Shown in pieces: positions 1-10,105 of a stretch of DNA of 64,000 bases (the first letter of the stretch is position 1; each line of letters begins with the position of its first letter). A model generated the notes under the pieces. It was not told the origin of the DNA and did not search any database. It saw only the letters and a program-made list of their open reading frames with translations. Source of the stretch: Paenibacillus sp. HB172176 (GTDB lineage Bacteria > Bacillota > Bacilli > Paenibacillales > Paenibacillaceae); the NCBI RefSeq assembly GCF_011947265.1, contig NZ_JAATHD010000003.1, forward strand, positions 434,001 through 498,000. Direction: 5' to 3'. A program made the translations under genes and the position numbers.

Positions 1-303
1 ATCTCTGCAAAGTCGCGTGCCGGCGAAACGATGCTCCAGATAACGGATGACGGGCGCGGCATGGACGATGAGACTTTGGAGCAATTGGAAAAGAGCTTGT
101 CGCAGCACGGTCATACTGCCGCAGTTGAAGGCACAGAGCGGGAAACGAAGGGGGGACTTTCGAGCATTGGCTTGTCCAACGTTCATGAGCGCATGAAGAT
201 GACCTACGGCGAGGGCTTCTATATTGATATCAGGAGCGATATCGATATTGGCACGCAAATTACGCTGCATATTCCGAAACAGGAGGTAACTGGGCATGAT
301 TAA
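1..303 (+). CDS. Sensor histidine kinase, C-terminal end only (YesM type)
   Basis: Only the last 100 codons are present; the frame is open from base 1. They cover the end of a HATPase_c domain: a G1 box (DDGRGMDD) and a G2-like stretch (SSIGLSNVHERM). Other parts of the kinase, including any membrane sensor, lie outside the window. The stop codon overlaps the start of the next gene, an AraC-type response regulator, by 8 bases, so the two are translationally coupled as a YesM/YesN-type two-component pair. In Paenibacillus such pairs usually sense extracytoplasmic carbohydrate or its binding protein. That role is inferred here from the pairing and from the heparinase-like gene that follows. Confidence 0.85.
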   Translation: MSAKSRAGETMLQITDDGRGMDDETLEQLEKSLSQHGHTAAVEGTERETKGGLSSIGLSNVHERMKMTYGEGFYIDIRSDIDIGTQITLHIPKQEVTGHD

Positions 304-1909
304 AGTAATGCTGGCGGATGACGACTTTCCGGTGCTGGAGATGATTCATTATGCAATGGACTGGGAGAGCATGGGCATGGAGGTTATCGGCATGCACGAG
401 AACGGGGCTCTCGCTTATGAAGCGGCGCTTCTGGACATGCCGGATATTCTCATAACGGATATCGGAATGCCGCAGATGAATGGATTGACGCTTATCGACA
501 AGTTGAAGGCGATCAAGCCGAATTTGCGCGTCGCCATCCTGTCCTGTCATACGGAATTCGATTATGCGAGAGCTGCCATGAGGATGCAGGTTCAGGATTA
601 TCTGCTTAAGGATGCGCTCGAGCCTGCCCAGATCGAAGCCTTGCTGAAGCGCTTCTCCCGAAGCCTGGAGGAGGAGAGAACGCTTCAACACAAGCAGCTA
701 AGAATGGAGCAGCTCGTTGATCGCAATATTTCCCATATGAAGGAAATCTTCATACGCAATACGCTTCAGCAGCCCGTGATTGACGGGGAGAAATGGAAGA
801 GCGAGCTGGAGAGCTTCGGACTTCCGCTGTCGCATCGGGAGACGATTATTCCGACCATCGGCTTGGTAGATTGTTTCCGCTCCGCGAAGCAGCGATTCCA
901 ATCGGAGGATATGCTCCGATTCGCGCTGGACAATGTCATGGAGGAGGCCGTGCGTCTGAACGGCGCAGGAACGATCCATCTTCATTATGACGCGCGAGAG
1001 AGTATCCTGCTCTCTTCCTTCCAAGGCGGCCTCAAGGTAAACGGATATGATGAGGTGCGGGGGTTGCTTGGACAGATACAGACAGCGGTGCAGGGAGCCT
1101 TGAAGCTTTCGATCTCGTTCTTGATTGGAGATCGTTGCGCGTCGCCCCATGGTATCAAGGCTGCGCTGCTGGATCTTAGACGCGACGAAGCGAGCCGCTT
1201 CTATCGGAATCGCGGCTCGATCGCGCTCGCATCGAAGGCAGCGTCCTCCGACAAAGAAATGGGGATCAGCTTTCATCAGGCGAGCGAAATTCTCCGCGAA
1301 TGCATAACGGACAAACGCAAGGGGGAGATGAATGCGGCAATCGAAGGTTGGATGAAGGAAGCAAAGGAAGGCCTGGTCTCTCCGGAGATTGTCAAGGACT
1401 GGACGCTCAAGCTGCTTCTGGATTGCAGGCTGAAGCTGCAATCCGCGCTTGATTATCAGAAGAGGGGCGACATGGACCAGATTGCGAGCGAGGTTCGCGA
1501 GCTGCATACATGGGCGGAGCTTCGGGAATGGACGCAATCCTATTGCGAGTCGCTTCTGGAGGACCAGCATCAACCCGGCGGACAGCATTTGCGGAAGGAA
1601 ATTGCCGAGGCCTGCCAGTATGTCGCGATGCATTTGGACAAGAAGATTACGCTGGAAGAGGTCTCCGAGCGCTTGTTCATGAATCCGAGCTATTTCAGCC
1701 GTTTGTTCAAGAAGGAAACCGGGGAGACCTTTATCGAATATGTAACGAGGATGAAGATGCATCGCGCGAAGGAGTTACTTGATCGAACAACGACGCCGGT
1801 AGGGAAAATTTGCGAAACGCTGGGCTATGATAATCAGAGTTATTTCATCAAGCTGTTCAAATCCTTCACAGGCGCAACGCCGGTTGAGTATCGAAGTCAG
1901 CGGAAATAA
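296..1909 (+). CDS. Response regulator, REC + AraC-type HTH (YesN family)
   Basis: A 537-residue transcription regulator. Residues 1-120 form a receiver domain with the acidic pocket D8-D9-D10, the phospho-acceptor D55 (in TDIGMP) and the conserved Lys in YLLKDAL. A long middle region of about 300 residues follows, as is usual for YesN proteins. The last 100 residues hold two AraC-type helix-turn-helix motifs (EEVSERLFMNPSYFSRLFKK and a second ending in GATPVEYR). The start overlaps the kinase stop. It probably activates the heparinase-like gene two bases downstream and perhaps transport genes outside the window. Family assignment is firm; the ligand is unknown. Confidence 0.93.
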   Translation: MIKVMLADDDFPVLEMIHYAMDWESMGMEVIGMHENGALAYEAALLDMPDILITDIGMPQMNGLTLIDKLKAIKPNLRVAILSCHTEFDYARAAMRMQVQDYLLKDALEPAQIEALLKRFSRSLEEERTLQHKQLRMEQLVDRNISHMKEIFIRNTLQQPVIDGEKWKSELESFGLPLSHRETIIPTIGLVDCFRSAKQRFQSEDMLRFALDNVMEEAVRLNGAGTIHLHYDARESILLSSFQGGLKVNGYDEVRGLLGQIQTAVQGALKLSISFLIGDRCASPHGIKAALLDLRRDEASRFYRNRGSIALASKAASSDKEMGISFHQASEILRECITDKRKGEMNAAIEGWMKEAKEGLVSPEIVKDWTLKLLLDCRLKLQSALDYQKRGDMDQIASEVRELHTWAELREWTQSYCESLLEDQHQPGGQHLRKEIAEACQYVAMHLDKKITLEEVSERLFMNPSYFSRLFKKETGETFIEYVTRMKMHRAKELLDRTTTPVGKICETLGYDNQSYFIKLFKSFTGATPVEYRSQRK

Positions 1910-1926
1910 TCATGGGGGGAGATCAT

Positions 1927-3768
1927 GTGTTGAAGGAGTATAGGCAAGAGAAAATCCAGACATTGCTGGGAGAGGGAAGAAAGCGGGGTTCATCCTTGCT
2001 TATTCCCGGAGGAAGAACATGGAGCGAGCATCGAAGAGAGATGGCTGGCGCGGAATCGCATCGAGAGCTGCTGCAAGAAATTCAAGCCGAGGCGGAACGA
2101 TTGCTTGCAAGCGAGGAGCCCCTTCTTACCGATGCCTTGTTCAATGCGTTCGAGGAGACGGGGGAAAGACTCTCTTACGAACGGGTTTATTTCGAAAAAA
2201 GAAAGCGTTTGAACTCATTTGCCATCATGACCTTGTTGCACCCTGATTCCTTGCGTTATTCGTCAGCATTAGAAGCGGCCGTTCTCGCGATTTGCGAGGA
2301 GAGAACCTGGTGCTTGCCGGCTCACTACAAGAAGGAGCTCGGTCCCAACACAATTGATCTGTTCGCTGCGGAAACCGGCTTTGCCATGGCGGAAATATCC
2401 GCGCTTCTGGGAGACGGGCTTCCTGGAGCATTGAGAGAGAGAATGACGGAGGAGACGGAGCGACGAATATTGGCGCCCTTCCTGTCTGACGGACCTTATC
2501 ATTGGGAGCGGCTGGAGAATAACTGGTCCGCGGTATGCGCGGGCTCCGTAGGCTCGGCCGCGCTCTATCTGGTTGACGACAACGAGCGTTTGTCGACCAT
2601 TCTGGCAAGAGTGATGGAGGCGATGCGTTGTTTCTTCGACGGCTACGGAAATGACGGAGCCTGCACCGAAGGCTATGGTTACTGGCAATACGGCTTCGGT
2701 TTCTACACTTATTTTGCGGCGCTGCTTAAGGAATCGACGGAGGGAAGAATCGACGGCTTCGAAGGCGAGAAGCTGAGACAGATTGCCCTTTTCCAGCAGC
2801 GGGCTTTCTCCAGCGGACACACGATTATTAATTTCTCGGATTCGAATCAAAGAAGCGGCGTGTTTATGGGACTGTCATCCTATCTCCACGACCTGTTCGA
2901 TGAGGTTGCAATTCCGAATTCGAAGCTGAGAGCTCCCTACGCCGAGGATCATTGCGGGCGCTGGGCTCATGCGATACGAAATTTGGTTTGGGTCAAGCCC
3001 TCCGATTTTTTGGCAAGCGGAGATTGGCCGGTTGAATCTCATTATCTGCAGGATGCGGCATGGCTGATGTCCCGTTCGACCGACGAGCAAGGCCATACAT
3101 ATTGCTTCGCAGCCAAGGGCGGTCATAATGGGGAATCCCACAATCACAATGATTGCGGGCATTTCATTCTGCATGCGAGCGAGGATGTGCTGCTGGCGGA
3201 TCTCGGAAGCGGGATGTATACCAAGCAATATTTCGGGTCCGAAAGATATGAATTCTGGTGCAACGGCTCGCAGGGGCATTCGCTTCCAATCGTGAACGGC
3301 AGTTGTCAAGCGGCGGGCAAAGAGCATCGCGCTGTGGTGCGCGATGCTTCGGTTGAGGAAGCACGCAGCCTGTTCACGGTCGAACTGACGGAAGCCTATC
3401 CTGCGGAAGCAGGTCTCAAGAGCTTCATTCGCAGCTTCGAGTGGAGAACGGGAAACCAGCCAACGCTGCTATTGCACGACAGCATTGTCATGAGGGAAGA
3501 CATCGAATTGGACAGAAGTCTGCACGAGCGATTCATTCTCATCCATAAGCCGGAGATGCTTGAGCCCGGCAAGCTGAAGATCGGCGGAGAGGTCACGCTG
3601 AACATTATATATGACAGCGAGCAGTGGAAGGCAGAGGTGACAATGCGCACCGACAAGGATCATTCCGGTGAGGATAGAAGCTGGTATACGCTTGATTTCA
3701 TTTGGCTCGGGGAAGCTTCTTCCGGAAGAGAGCTGGAGGCTTCTTTCGTATTTCAATTCGCAGGATGA
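1927..3768 (+). CDS. Heparinase II/III-like polysaccharide lyase family protein
   Basis: About 613 residues. The N-terminal two thirds are helical with an aromatic core (NNWSAVCAG, EGYGYWQYGFGFY), like the alpha/alpha toroid of heparinase II/III lyases. The C-terminal part begins with the family hallmark GHNGESHNHNDCGHF followed by a beta-sandwich. Such enzymes cleave uronate-containing polysaccharides or oligosaccharides by beta-elimination. No signal peptide is visible, so it probably acts inside the cell on imported oligosaccharides. An ATG exists at 1912, but it sits on the Shine-Dalgarno sequence GGGGGGAG (1914-1921); GTG 1927 or TTG 1930 is therefore the likelier start. It follows the YesN regulator immediately and is probably part of its regulon. 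Exact substrate cannot be read from sequence. Confidence 0.85.
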   Translation: MLKEYRQEKIQTLLGEGRKRGSSLLIPGGRTWSEHRREMAGAESHRELLQEIQAEAERLLASEEPLLTDALFNAFEETGERLSYERVYFEKRKRLNSFAIMTLLHPDSLRYSSALEAAVLAICEERTWCLPAHYKKELGPNTIDLFAAETGFAMAEISALLGDGLPGALRERMTEETERRILAPFLSDGPYHWERLENNWSAVCAGSVGSAALYLVDDNERLSTILARVMEAMRCFFDGYGNDGACTEGYGYWQYGFGFYTYFAALLKESTEGRIDGFEGEKLRQIALFQQRAFSSGHTIINFSDSNQRSGVFMGLSSYLHDLFDEVAIPNSKLRAPYAEDHCGRWAHAIRNLVWVKPSDFLASGDWPVESHYLQDAAWLMSRSTDEQGHTYCFAAKGGHNGESHNHNDCGHFILHASEDVLLADLGSGMYTKQYFGSERYEFWCNGSQGHSLPIVNGSCQAAGKEHRAVVRDASVEEARSLFTVELTEAYPAEAGLKSFIRSFEWRTGNQPTLLLHDSIVMREDIELDRSLHERFILIHKPEMLEPGKLKIGGEVTLNIIYDSEQWKAEVTMRTDKDHSGEDRSWYTLDFIWLGEASSGRELEASFVFQFAG

Positions 3769-3818
3769 CAAGTTCGGAATCGAAGTTGTTAAGGTACGAT
3801 AAATTTCATTTCAGGGAC

Positions 3819-3847
3819 TTGAAATTGATCGCAAAAAAAAGTATGAT
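3819..3847 (+). promoter_or_regulatory. Sigma-A promoter of groESL
   Basis: TTGAAA at 3819-3824 and TATGAT at 3842-3847 with a 17-base spacer. Transcription should start near 3854, just upstream of the CIRCE element, which is the standard arrangement for HrcA-repressed chaperonin operons. Confidence 0.8.
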
Positions 3848-3858
3848 GATAGTGGTTG

Positions 3859-3885
3859 TTAGCACTAACCGCTTACGAGTGCTAA
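3859..3885 (+). promoter_or_regulatory. CIRCE operator (HrcA binding site)
   Basis: Inverted repeat TTAGCACTA-N9-GAGTGCTAA. It matches the CIRCE consensus in both 9-base arms except for the last base of the left arm (A instead of C). It lies between the promoter and groES and should mediate HrcA repression, relieved by heat or protein-folding stress. Confidence 0.95.
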
Positions 3886-3928
3886 CGAAATGACAAAAAG
3901 CGACAAATTTAGAAGGAGGCTATTTTCA

Positions 3929-4210
3929 ATGATTAAACCATTGGGTGAACGCGTATTGGTCGAAGCCATCGCGAAGGAAGAAACAACCGCAAGCGGCATC
4001 GTATTGCCTGATTCCGCGAAGGAGAAACCGCAAGAAGGCAAGGTTGTGGCTGTAGGCAGCGGGTCTCTGAAGGACGGCGTGCGCATTGCATTGGAAGTAA
4101 AAGAAGGCGACCGCGTTCTGTTCTCCAAATATGCGGGCACAGAAATCAAATACGAAGGCAAAGAGTATTTGATCATGAAGGAAAGCGATATCCACGCGAT
4201 TTTCGAATAG
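3929..4210 (+). CDS. groES: Co-chaperonin GroES
   Basis: A 93-residue protein of the usual GroES length. It begins [12 protein letters not shown], has the mobile-loop region around [18 protein letters not shown], and ends with the conserved [13 protein letters not shown]. It forms the heptameric lid of the GroEL folding chamber in the cytoplasm. The ATG at 3929 is chosen because AGAAGGAGG precedes it by nine bases; an upstream in-frame ATG at 3890 has no ribosome binding site and lies only five bases beyond the operator. First gene of the groESL operon. Confidence 0.97.
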   Translation: MIKPLGERVLVEAIAKEETTASGIVLPDSAKEKPQEGKVVAVGSGSLKDGVRIALEVKEGDRVLFSKYAGTEIKYEGKEYLIMKESDIHAIFE

Positions 4211-4254
4211 GCTGCGACTAGCGAGTTCACATACTTAAGAAATTCAAATTATGA

Positions 4255-5910
<1,656 letters not shown>

Positions 5911-5986
5911 AAAGGCTCTTGGAGCCCTAAGCATCAGAGGTTCTTCAGCGGAAGAACGCCGTTTGACTACATTTTAACCACAAGAA

Positions 5987-6035
5987 AAAACAGGCTTCTC
6001 ACGAGTTCAGTCGAACTTTGTGAGAAGCCTGTTTT
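5987..6035. terminator. Bidirectional terminator, copy A of a duplicated palindrome
   Basis: A perfect 16-bp stem (arms 5987-6002 and 6020-6035) with A- and T-rich ends; the loop holds a second small palindrome, AGTTC/GAACT. It lies between convergent groEL and the reductase gene, so it can terminate both. A nearly identical element occurs at 10545-10593. Confidence 0.88.
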
Positions 6036-6109
6036 ATTAGCGTCGAGCATTTATACGATGGACTTCTTTGCCATTCCACTTCTTTCATTCTGCGAATTTG
6101 GATTCCGGG

Positions 6110-7141
6110 TCAACGCGTCAATTGCTTGTTCAACTCGCGAAAGCGGTCGTTGTGGGAGGACACATACGCCATCGGCGCCGCGGACGGGTCGATATACCGC
6201 TTCGCGCTGTTGAGCGCGAGTACGGCGTCGACGAATGCTCCGGCAATCAGCCGCACTTTGCTGCTGTGGGTGGAGCAATCGCCGGCAGCGAAAATGCCGG
6301 GAATGTTCGTTTCCGCCTGATTGTTGACCGTGAGGCCCCATTCTCCGATCGTCAATCCCCATTCTCGGAGCGAGCCATAATCGCGGTTATATCCGTGGTT
6401 GACGACAACGGCGTCGACGTCCAGCCTCTCGAACGCGCCGGTTTCGACATGCCGGATGGTCACTTGACGAACGGCGTCGCCGTCGCCGTGCAGCCTCTCG
6501 ACCGCGTATGGGGTGCGGACGTCGACAACGCGGCGCATTTCCTCAACATGCCGCTCCATGGCCGTAAACTCATCCCGGCGGTGCACGACCGTGACGCGGT
6601 CGGCTACGTCGGCCAACTCCCGCGCCCAATCGACGGCGGTGTTGCCTCCGCCGGAAACGAGCACGCGGCGACCGCGGAAGCTGTTCAAGTCCTGAAGCGT
6701 ATAGTACAGGTTCGTTACCTCGAAGCGGTCCGCCCCTTCGATATCCAGCTTCTGCAATTGTGCGACGCCGCGGCCTATGGCGATAATGACCGTTCGCGTA
6801 TGGTGGCGTTCACCGGTATCCGTTTCGAGCAGCAGCGTGCCGTCCGGCTGCCGGGCGAATCCGATCATCTTCTGTCCGAACAAGAGAGTCGGATCGAAGG
6901 TGCGAGCTTGCTTGGACAGCCATTCGATCAGCTTGTCGCAACGGATGGGCGGGATGCCGCCGACATCCCAGATCGTCTTTTCCGGGTACATGTGCAAGTA
7001 GCCGCCCAACTCGTCCTTGGCTTCGATTAGCTTCGTCTTCATGTTGCGCATGCCGCTGTAAAATGCCGCATACATGCCGGCGGGTCCGCCGCCAATTATC
7101 GTTACATCATATAAATCTATGGCTTTATTCGATTCAGTCAC
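6110..7141 (-). CDS. Ferredoxin/flavodoxin-NADP+ reductase-like flavoprotein (YumC/IruO type)
   Basis: A 343-residue thioredoxin-reductase-like flavoprotein. It has an N-terminal FAD site (IIGGGPAGMYAAFYSGMR), a second Rossmann site for NADPH (VLVSGGGNTAVDWAREL with HRRDEF behind it), and a C-terminal FAD motif (IPGIFAAGDC). The redox-active CxxC of true thioredoxin reductase is absent, which places it with type-2 ferredoxin-NADP reductases such as B. subtilis YumC and with S. aureus IruO, which helps release iron from siderophores. GTG 7141 is chosen because GGAAGGGAG precedes it by nine bases; longer starts run into the neighbouring gene. It lies 43 bases behind a siderophore-binding lipoprotein gene under a Fur box, so a role in reductive iron release is a reasonable inference. 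Confidence 0.87.
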   Translation of the reverse strand: MTESNKAIDLYDVTIIGGGPAGMYAAFYSGMRNMKTKLIEAKDELGGYLHMYPEKTIWDVGGIPPIRCDKLIEWLSKQARTFDPTLLFGQKMIGFARQPDGTLLLETDTGERHHTRTVIIAIGRGVAQLQKLDIEGADRFEVTNLYYTLQDLNSFRGRRVLVSGGGNTAVDWARELADVADRVTVVHRRDEFTAMERHVEEMRRVVDVRTPYAVERLHGDGDAVRQVTIRHVETGAFERLDVDAVVVNHGYNRDYGSLREWGLTIGEWGLTVNNQAETNIPGIFAAGDCSTHSSKVRLIAGAFVDAVLALNSAKRYIDPSAAPMAYVSSHNDRFRELNKQLTR

Positions 7142-7184
7142 AGTTTTGTACTCCCTTCCGTCAGGATTGCTCGACAACGGCCGC

Positions 7185-8195
7185 CTAGCGGACGACACGC
7201 GCCAGCAGGTCGTCGATTTTTCCTGTATTCGCCATGTAACCAATCGACAGCCAAAGCGTCGGGTCCACTTCGTACACGCGGTTGTTTTTGGCGGCTGGGA
7301 GGTCTTTCCACAGGCTGTTGTTCATCAGCTCCTGCGCTTGGGTTTTGCCCGCGTCGTTGACGACAAGAATGATATGGTCAGCGTCCAGTTGCGGGATCAT
7401 TTCCAGTGACAACGACCCGCCGCCATCCTGCGGCAGCTCGCGCACGAGCTTGGCTGGCGTAAGTCCGAGATCCTCGTACAACAGCTTGCCGTTGAACGGA
7501 TCGCTAGCGCCGACGCCATATAATCGGTATTCCTTGCCGGTGAGCCGCAGCAAGGCGAAGGTTTGGCCGCTCGTCGCCTTGACAAGTTTCTCCTTGGCGG
7601 AGGCCGTTTTCACATCGTAATCCTTCAGCACCTGCTCCGCTTTGTCCGACAGGTTGAGCAGTTCCCCGATTTTCCGCAGAATTGCTTTCCAGTCGCTTTT
7701 GCCAGCGTCCAGACCATAGGTCGGTGCGATTTTGGCGAATTCGCCGCGGACTTCCTCGTTGGCGACAAGCGAATGGGCGATGATCAGATCGGGAGTGACA
7801 CTCAGCGCCTGTTCAGGCGTCATCATGGCTGTGCCTGTGCCGGCGAGCGGTACGTCGCCGATATATGGTTGCAGGTATGAGGCGCCTGCTCCGCTAAAAT
7901 TAAACTGAAGCAACGGCTTCACGCCGAGCGCGACGAGCGGGTCCTCCAGATATACGCCGAGTACGCGTTCGGGCGTTCCTGTCACCTTCACCGTATTGCC
8001 AAAATCGTCGGTGAACGTTCGTTCCGTGGTTGATACTTCCGGCGATGTCGCCGGGCTAGTCGACGCGTCGGACGACGGCGTAGGGGAAGAGGTCGGTTGC
8101 TGCCCGTTCCCTTGTTGCCCCCCGCATGCTGCAAGTCCAAATGCCAAGCTTAGCGAAACCGCCCCCAACAACGTTTTGCCCAATGTCTTGTTCAT
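7185..8195 (-). CDS. Iron-siderophore ABC transporter substrate-binding lipoprotein
   Basis: A 336-residue lipoprotein. It has a short signal peptide ending in the lipobox LAAC (Cys24), a Ser/Thr/Pro-rich linker, and a FecB/FhuD-type periplasmic-binding fold (TFTDDFGNTVKVTGTPERV; SVTPDLIIA; LDADHIILVV). Such proteins capture ferric siderophores at the outer face of the membrane and hand them to a FecCD-type permease. The ATG at 8195 follows GGAGGAG; the longer open frame up to 8228 overlaps the Fur box and is unlikely to be translated. No permease or ATPase gene lies nearby, so it must use components encoded elsewhere. Probably cotranscribed with the reductase gene behind it. Confidence 0.93.
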   Translation of the reverse strand: MNKTLGKTLLGAVSLSLAFGLAACGGQQGNGQQPTSSPTPSSDASTSPATSPEVSTTERTFTDDFGNTVKVTGTPERVLGVYLEDPLVALGVKPLLQFNFSGAGASYLQPYIGDVPLAGTGTAMMTPEQALSVTPDLIIAHSLVANEEVRGEFAKIAPTYGLDAGKSDWKAILRKIGELLNLSDKAEQVLKDYDVKTASAKEKLVKATSGQTFALLRLTGKEYRLYGVGASDPFNGKLLYEDLGLTPAKLVRELPQDGGGSLSLEMIPQLDADHIILVVNDAGKTQAQELMNNSLWKDLPAAKNNRVYEVDPTLWLSIGYMANTGKIDDLLARVVR

Positions 8196-8212
8196 GTTCT
8201 GCTCCTCCATAT

Positions 8213-8227
8213 GTATAATGATTATCA
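8213..8227 (-). promoter_or_regulatory. Fur box upstream of the siderophore-binding lipoprotein
   Basis: Read on the minus strand the site is TGATAATCATTATAC, close to the 7-1-7 Fur consensus TGATAATNATTATCA, differing only in its last two bases. It lies 18 bases upstream of the lipoprotein start, so iron-replete Fur should repress the lipoprotein-reductase unit. Confidence 0.85.
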
Positions 8228-8294
8228 TTCTTAATTATAGAGGAGGGGAGCATTCGAAGCCATGGAGGATCTTCAGTAGAAATTGGGACAATCC

Positions 8295-9950
8295 TTAGCG
8301 AAATAGTCGCGCGGCGGCGTCCAAACTCCACAGATGGGCGTGCGGCGTATATTCGAACCATAACCCCCGCTGTACGCGATGCACCTTACGGTTGCGCACG
8401 GCGCCTGACTGTTGCCAGGTTGGGCAGTTCGCCAATTCGGCCAACTGACGCTCGGCCGCCGGGCCGGAGTCGGAGATGATTAACACGCGATCGGCGGGGA
8501 TCGTGCCAAGTGTTTCCGGCGTCGTCGGTTGCATAGCTTCCGCGGTCGGACAAGCCGGCGTCAGATCGAGGTCCTGGTACAGAACGGAGCCGGCGTGTCG
8601 GTCGCCGACGATGAAGAGGCCGTAGTCCGACGCGGAGACGACCAGCAGTGTGTCGCGTCGAACCGCCGCAGGGAGCTTACGCTTCACCGCATCGACCTTG
8701 CGCTCGTATTGGCCAAGCCAGCGTTCCGCTTGCGCCTCCTTATTCAGGAACGACGCCGACAGCACGAACAGCTCGCGCCACTGCACGTCTGCATTCCATG
8801 GCAGCAGAAGAACAGAGGCCGCTTGCCGCAGCTGGGCGACATAGATCGGGTTCGTATTGTCGCGAAGCACGATCAGGTCGGGGCGGTGGCGGGCCAGCTC
8901 CCGGATGACGGTTTCTTCGTCTGGCATGCTGTGCAAATGCAGGTCGACATCGGCGTTGTACTGCTCATAATAGTCCCACACGTATCGCGGGTCGAGAATA
9001 GCTCCGCTCGGAATGATCTGCAGCGCCAGCAAATGACCGATGGTGTGGTAGTTCAATGCGATTACTTTAAGCTCGGAGTTTTTCTTGTAGGCTACTGGCG
9101 AGATGCCGAGCTTTTGCCGGAAGCGGCGGCTGAAATAGCCTTCGTCGTCATAGCCAACCGATTTGGCGACATCGCCGAGCGGCATAGCGGGCGATTGACG
9201 CAGGATGTCCCTGGCCGCTGCTATGCGACACTCTGTTATATATTCAATCGGACTGGTCCCATATATCTTCTTGAACTGCTGGAGAAAGTATCCTTGACTC
9301 ATATCGGTTCGATGCGCCAGTTGTTCGATCGTCAGCTTGTCCATGTAGCGCCGTTCCATATAGCGCTTCGTTGCGGCAATCGCCGCTTGTGAATCTTCAC
9401 GCGATGCTTCGTGCTGCTGGCGGATCAGAATGTACAACAGTTCTGCGAATAACGATTGGCAGCGGAACTGCTCCAGCGCGTGCTGTCGCCAGCCTTGCTC
9501 GATGGCGTGGTATAACGACCGGATCCGGAAGTCCGCCGCCGGTAGAAACATCCGGCTCCGCCCGCTTCCTTCCTGGCCGTTATCCGCATCCGGCCCGCCT
9601 TCCCATGTCAGCGCAAAGCGAAATCGCCATACTGTCGCCGCGCCGCCGCCGGGCATATGCCAAGCGACCATGTCGCCGGGCTCGCATACGACGGCGGAAG
9701 CGAGGCGCAGCGGCGTCTGCTCCTCGTTGATTACAAAGTGAACTTGGCCCCGATCGGGCACAATGATATACAGAACGCGGCCATCCGCTAATCGGCCTGC
9801 AGCCGTCGCTTCCTGTTCGGCAGGCAGTACCGCTTTCTCCATCTCCTCCAAATGCGTCGAAAGCCCGCGCCAGTCGCCAACCGTGTGCGCAAGCGCCTCG
9901 ATGACGGAGCTCGCTGCCTGTCCGCTGCCGCTAATGTCCGACATCCCCAT
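8295..9950 (-). CDS. btr: AraC regulator fused to a siderophore-binding domain (Btr-like)
   Basis: A 551-residue protein with three parts: an N-terminal cupin-like region (about 1-150), a double AraC helix-turn-helix near residues 190-290 (IEQLAHRTDMSQGYFLQQFKK and a second ending in GISPVAYK), and a C-terminal region of about 250 residues resembling FecB/BtuF-type binding proteins. This is the architecture of B. subtilis Btr, which binds ferric bacillibactin in the cytoplasm and activates its uptake genes. No signal peptide is present. ATG 9950 is preceded by GGGGAG at eight bases, better than the ATG at 9971. Its own promoter region carries a Fur box. It probably activates the downstream lipoprotein-reductase unit when ferric siderophore enters the cell. 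Confidence 0.9.
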   Translation of the reverse strand: MGMSDISGSGQAASSVIEALAHTVGDWRGLSTHLEEMEKAVLPAEQEATAAGRLADGRVLYIIVPDRGQVHFVINEEQTPLRLASAVVCEPGDMVAWHMPGGGAATVWRFRFALTWEGGPDADNGQEGSGRSRMFLPAADFRIRSLYHAIEQGWRQHALEQFRCQSLFAELLYILIRQQHEASREDSQAAIAATKRYMERRYMDKLTIEQLAHRTDMSQGYFLQQFKKIYGTSPIEYITECRIAAARDILRQSPAMPLGDVAKSVGYDDEGYFSRRFRQKLGISPVAYKKNSELKVIALNYHTIGHLLALQIIPSGAILDPRYVWDYYEQYNADVDLHLHSMPDEETVIRELARHRPDLIVLRDNTNPIYVAQLRQAASVLLLPWNADVQWRELFVLSASFLNKEAQAERWLGQYERKVDAVKRKLPAAVRRDTLLVVSASDYGLFIVGDRHAGSVLYQDLDLTPACPTAEAMQPTTPETLGTIPADRVLIISDSGPAAERQLAELANCPTWQQSGAVRNRKVHRVQRGLWFEYTPHAHLWSLDAAARLFR

Positions 9951-10067
9951 GTTTATCGCTCCCCGAACCATAGATTCGCTGGCGCATCCGTCTATAGAGC
10001 GGCCGCGTTTGGCGGGCGGCTGTTCAGGTCGGACAAGCGTCAGCGGTTGTGTTGGGATTATTGTAGA

Positions 10068-10082
10068 TGATAATCATTCTCA
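10068..10082 (-). promoter_or_regulatory. Fur box upstream of the Btr-like regulator
   Basis: TGATAATCATTCTCA matches the Fur 7-1-7 consensus TGATAATNATTATCA at all but one defined position. It lies about 120 bases upstream of the regulator start on the minus strand. Confidence 0.85.
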
Positions 10083-10105
10083 TTGTCAAAGGGTTTTCCT
10101 GCCAT

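Noticed and set aside
698..1762. 354-codon frame antisense to the YesN-type regulator
   Set aside because: Shadow frame; composition is rich in Arg/His/Leu without domain pattern, while the plus-strand gene has clear REC and AraC domains.
6068..7030. 320-codon plus-strand frame opposite the reductase gene
   Set aside because: The minus strand encodes a full flavoprotein with both dinucleotide-binding motifs; the plus frame shows none.
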